DNA of 64,000 nucleotides from positions 1 through 64,000 of the forward strand of contig NZ_NKCN01000013.1 in the NCBI RefSeq assembly GCF_002245535.1, read 5' to 3'. The position numbers and the translations under genes were made by a program. Of the stretch, positions 61,359 through 64,000 are shown piece by piece; position 1 is the first letter of the stretch; each line of letters begins with the position of its first letter. Source of the DNA: Mycobacterium lehmannii. GTDB taxonomy: Bacteria > Actinomycetota > Actinomycetes > Mycobacteriales > Mycobacteriaceae. A model generated the notes under the pieces. It was not told the DNA's origin and made no database searches. It saw nothing but the letters and a program-made list of their open reading frames with translations.

Positions 61359-64000
61359 GTGACGGCGACGCCGGTGTTCGGGGTTCTAGGCCCGCTCACT
61401 GTCAGTCCGGTTGGCGGTCAACCGGTCGATCTGGGCGGCCCCAAGCAGCGGGAACTGCTTGCGATGTTGTTGCTCCATCCCGGCCGCTGCCTGCCTGCGG
61501 ACCGTATAGCCGACGCCATCTGGTGTGGCGCACCGCCGGCGAGTGCGAACGGCACGCTGCGGGCTCACGTGTCGCGGCTTCGATCGCACCTGGCGGCGGC
61601 GGGAGTCCACGATGTGCTGGTCACCCAGAAGACCGGCTATGGACTCTTTGTGAGCCGCGACCAGGTCGACAGCGTCCGGTTCGAAGACATGCTGGCCCGA
61701 GGACACGAAGCTTTGCGAGCCGGTGACGCTGAACGCGCCGCAAAAATTCTGCGCGAAGCGCTGAGCCTGTGGCGCGGAGACGTGCTCGAGGACTTGGGAC
61801 AGCCGGAGTTCGCCGCTGCGGAGACGGCGCGGCTGGCCGAGCTTCGACTTATGGCACTGGGTGACCGGATCGACGCGGATCTCGAGATGGGCCGACACCA
61901 GTCACTCATCGCCGAACTCGAGAATCTGGCTGCAAAGCACCCGTTTCGGGAGCAGCTGCACGCTCAGCTCATGTTGGCGTTGTACCGGTCGGGTCGGCAG
62001 GCCGATGCGCTCAGCGTCGGCGCAGGATTGCGTCGCCGGCTCCGCGCTGAGCTCGGTGTCGATCCAGGCCCTGACGTGCGCGGCCTGGAAGCAGCTATCC
62101 TCCAACAGGATCCATCGCTTCAGCTGGTCGACCGCGACCGGTATCCGGTCACCGTGGCGACCAAGTATCAACCGCCGACGTCATCGCGTCAGCTTGTCTC
62201 ACGTGCCCGCCTGATCGAGAAGTTGCGCGGTGGTGACGCGCGTCGATTGGTCGTGATCCACGGCCCGGCGGGCTTCGGTAAGACGACGCTGGCCGCGCAG
62301 TGGCACGCTGTTCTCGCCGCCGAGGGCACGACCGTCGCATGGCTCACGATCGACGAGGACGACAACAACACCGTCTGGTTCGTCACCGACCTCATCGAGG
62401 CGGTGCGCACGGTGCGGCCCACGCTGGCCCGTCAACTGCGGCAGACGTTGGAAGAGCGCGGTCCGGCGGTGGTTCGTTCCGTACTGACCTCCTTGATCAA
62501 CGAGATCGAGAGCACTTATGCACCCGTCGTCGTGGTGATCGACGACTGGCATCGCATCACCGACGCAGATACTGTCGCAGCACTTGCGTACCTACTCGAC
62601 TACGGCGGTCGGCACCTGCGACTGATCATCACGAGCCGGGTTCGGTCGCATCTGCCCGTCAGCCGTATGCGAGCGCGCGATGAGCTCACTGAAATAGATT
62701 CGCAGGACATGCGATTCGACGTCTCGGAGTCGCGCGCCTTCCTGTTGGAAACGTGCGGCCTGGATTTGGACGACACGCACGTCGCAAGCTTGGAACAAAC
62801 GACCGACGGTTGGGTCGTCGGCCTGCAACTCGCATCGCTGTCATTGCGAGATTGCGACGACCCCGGCAAGGTGATCAACCGAATGTCTGGGCGTCATCAG
62901 GCAATCGGTGAATACCTGACTGAGAACGTGCTCGACGCACTCGAACCCGAACTGCTCGATTTCCTGATGGTCACGTCGGTGACGGAGCGGATCAGTGGCG
63001 AGCTGGCCTCGACACTTACCGGCAGAGTGCACGGGCAGGCGCTCCTCGAGGAGGTCGAGAGCCGCGACTTGTTCCTGCGTCGTTTAGACCCCGATGGCGA
63101 ATGGTTTCGTTACCACCAACTGTTCGCCGAGCATCTGCATCGCCGACTCGAGCGCGATCATCCCGAGCGCGTTGCGCCCCTACACGCCAAGGCGTCTCGC
63201 TGGTTTGCAGAGCGCGGACTGCTGAGGGAGGCCGTTGATCACGCGATCGCGGCCGATGAGGCCGAGCGGGCAGTCGAACTGATCGAACTCTTCGGGGTGG
63301 ACCTGATTCGTCAGGCCAAGGTGTCGACCTTCCGCGGACTGGTGTCCAAGTTGCCGCCGCACGTCGTCGCGCATCGCCCTCGGTTGCATCTTGCGGTCGG
63401 CTGGGCCAGCGCGATGCTGCAGCAACCTGTAGCGGCTCGCGCCGCGCTAGATGCCTTTGAGTCCACCGTATTGGGGGACGCTCTGCCGGATACTGATATT
63501 CGCGGCTGGCGACTGGAAGCGAACGTGCTGCGCGCGATGCTCGATAGTTGGGCCGATCGCACCGCCGGGGTAGAAGAACTGGTGGCCGAGTGCCTTTCAA
63601 GTCCTGAAACGACACCGCCGTTTCTCGTCAGCGTTGCGGCGAACGTCGCCGCGTTCGCCGCGCTCTGGCGGTTCGATTTCGACGCTGCTCGCGGGTGGCA
63701 GCAGTGGGCCGCGCCATACCAGGACGACGACAATCCGTTCAGCAGGATCTACGGGCTTTGCCTGGCGGGTATGGCCGCGCGCGAACAGCTCGACGACGCC
63801 GCCGCCGAGCGGTGTCTTCGCGAGGCGCTGCAGCTGGCCGAAAGCTACGGGGGGATCAGACATTCGGATGCGGCGCAACTCGCCGGCGCACTTCTCGGCG
63901 AATTGTTGTTCGAGCGCGGCGATATCGACGAGGCCGGACGACTGCTGGATGAATGCTACGAGTTCGGGTCATCAGGCGGCACAGTCGAGTTCCTGATCCT
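61359..64000 (+). CDS. SARP-type DNA-binding/BTAD regulator fused to P-loop ATPase (partial)
   Basis: The frame is open from GTG 61359 to the window end, at least 880 residues. Residues 1-95 form an OmpR/SARP winged helix (VLGPLTVSPVGGQPVDLGGP) and about 100-245 a BTAD helical domain. Residue 302 begins a Walker A (GPAGFGKTT), and a Walker B with DD sits near 395 (VVVVIDDWHR). The MalT-like part ends in GEWFRYHQLFAEHLHRRLE, followed by TPR-type helices. The start has no nearby ribosome site, and the other GTG upstream is out of frame. Likely a signal-gated transcription activator; target unknown. The stop lies beyond this window. Confidence 0.88.
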   Translation, partial: MTATPVFGVLGPLTVSPVGGQPVDLGGPKQRELLAMLLLHPGRCLPADRIADAIWCGAPPASANGTLRAHVSRLRSHLAAAGVHDVLVTQKTGYGLFVSRDQVDSVRFEDMLARGHEALRAGDAERAAKILREALSLWRGDVLEDLGQPEFAAAETARLAELRLMALGDRIDADLEMGRHQSLIAELENLAAKHPFREQLHAQLMLALYRSGRQADALSVGAGLRRRLRAELGVDPGPDVRGLEAAILQQDPSLQLVDRDRYPVTVATKYQPPTSSRQLVSRARLIEKLRGGDARRLVVIHGPAGFGKTTLAAQWHAVLAAEGTTVAWLTIDEDDNNTVWFVTDLIEAVRTVRPTLARQLRQTLEERGPAVVRSVLTSLINEIESTYAPVVVVIDDWHRITDADTVAALAYLLDYGGRHLRLIITSRVRSHLPVSRMRARDELTEIDSQDMRFDVSESRAFLLETCGLDLDDTHVASLEQTTDGWVVGLQLASLSLRDCDDPGKVINRMSGRHQAIGEYLTENVLDALEPELLDFLMVTSVTERISGELASTLTGRVHGQALLEEVESRDLFLRRLDPDGEWFRYHQLFAEHLHRRLERDHPERVAPLHAKASRWFAERGLLREAVDHAIAADEAERAVELIELFGVDLIRQAKVSTFRGLVSKLPPHVVAHRPRLHLAVGWASAMLQQPVAARAALDAFESTVLGDALPDTDIRGWRLEANVLRAMLDSWADRTAGVEELVAECLSSPETTPPFLVSVAANVAAFAALWRFDFDAARGWQQWAAPYQDDDNPFSRIYGLCLAGMAAREQLDDAAAERCLREALQLAESYGGIRHSDAAQLAGALLGELLFERGDIDEAGRLLDECYEFGSSGGTVEFLI

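Noticed and set aside
1..64000. tRNA/rRNA genes, CRISPR arrays, insertion sequences or prophage
   Set aside because: I found no cloverleaf-like gene, regularly spaced repeat, transposase or integrase frame, or phage gene. This is by eye; a covariance-model scan would be decisive for small RNAs.

Overview
The window looks like a fast-growing mycobacterium (Mycolicibacterium-type). It is GC-rich, many genes start with GTG, and it carries a complete mce4 sterol importer next to otsA, kshA, ltp3/ltp4, fadE26/fadE27, fadD17, fadD19, echA19 and cyp142. This is the layout of the M. tuberculosis Rv3480c-Rv3531c region as I remember it, without the PE_PGRS block. The species cannot be fixed from the sequence. 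Base 1 appears to be a contig end: bases 7-29 match the Illumina Nextera read-1 adapter exactly.

Region 1 (1-24.4 kb) is general metabolism. It holds a truncated small gene, a CurA-like reductase with an MFS transporter, a 39-aa two-CxxC peptide, a VanX-type dipeptidase, a P450, a WS/DGAT acyltransferase with an alpha/beta hydrolase, and a molybdenum hydroxylase operon (xdhC, large subunit, coxG, FAD subunit, Fe-S subunit) followed by an extended SDR. After these come ctaD, two tandem GreA-fold genes, a DadA-like oxidase with a PucR-type regulator, an SDR and an enoyl-CoA hydratase, two tandem small secreted paralogues, and a 54-aa ORF that abuts otsA.

Region 2 (24.4-35.3 kb) is the mce4 operon on the minus strand: yrbE4A, yrbE4B, mce4A-F and two Mce-associated proteins. 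yrbE4A as given carries a one-base deletion that creates an in-frame stop.

Region 3 (35.3-59.7 kb) is sterol side-chain and ring degradation: hsd4A, fdxD, fadE26, fadE27, fadD17, a nitronate monooxygenase-like gene, fadD19, echA19, cyp142, an acetoacetate-decarboxylase-like gene, two LLM flavoproteins, a DUF35 protein, ltp4, ltp3, kshA, and the sulfotransferase/SDR/DUF1214 operon. Eight KstR-type palindromes (TnnAACnnGTTnnA, one imperfect) mark its promoters and one outlying SDR, so the region is a compact KstR regulon: import (Mce4), activation (FadD), side-chain beta-oxidation (FadE, EchA, Hsd4A), aldol cleavage (Ltp/DUF35) and ring attack (KshA).

Region 4 (59.7-64 kb) has an IclR regulator, a proline-rich secreted protein, and a large SARP-type DNA-binding/BTAD/P-loop ATPase regulator that runs off the window. 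I saw no tRNA, rRNA, CRISPR array, insertion sequence or prophage. No gene-free stretch exceeds 300 bases.
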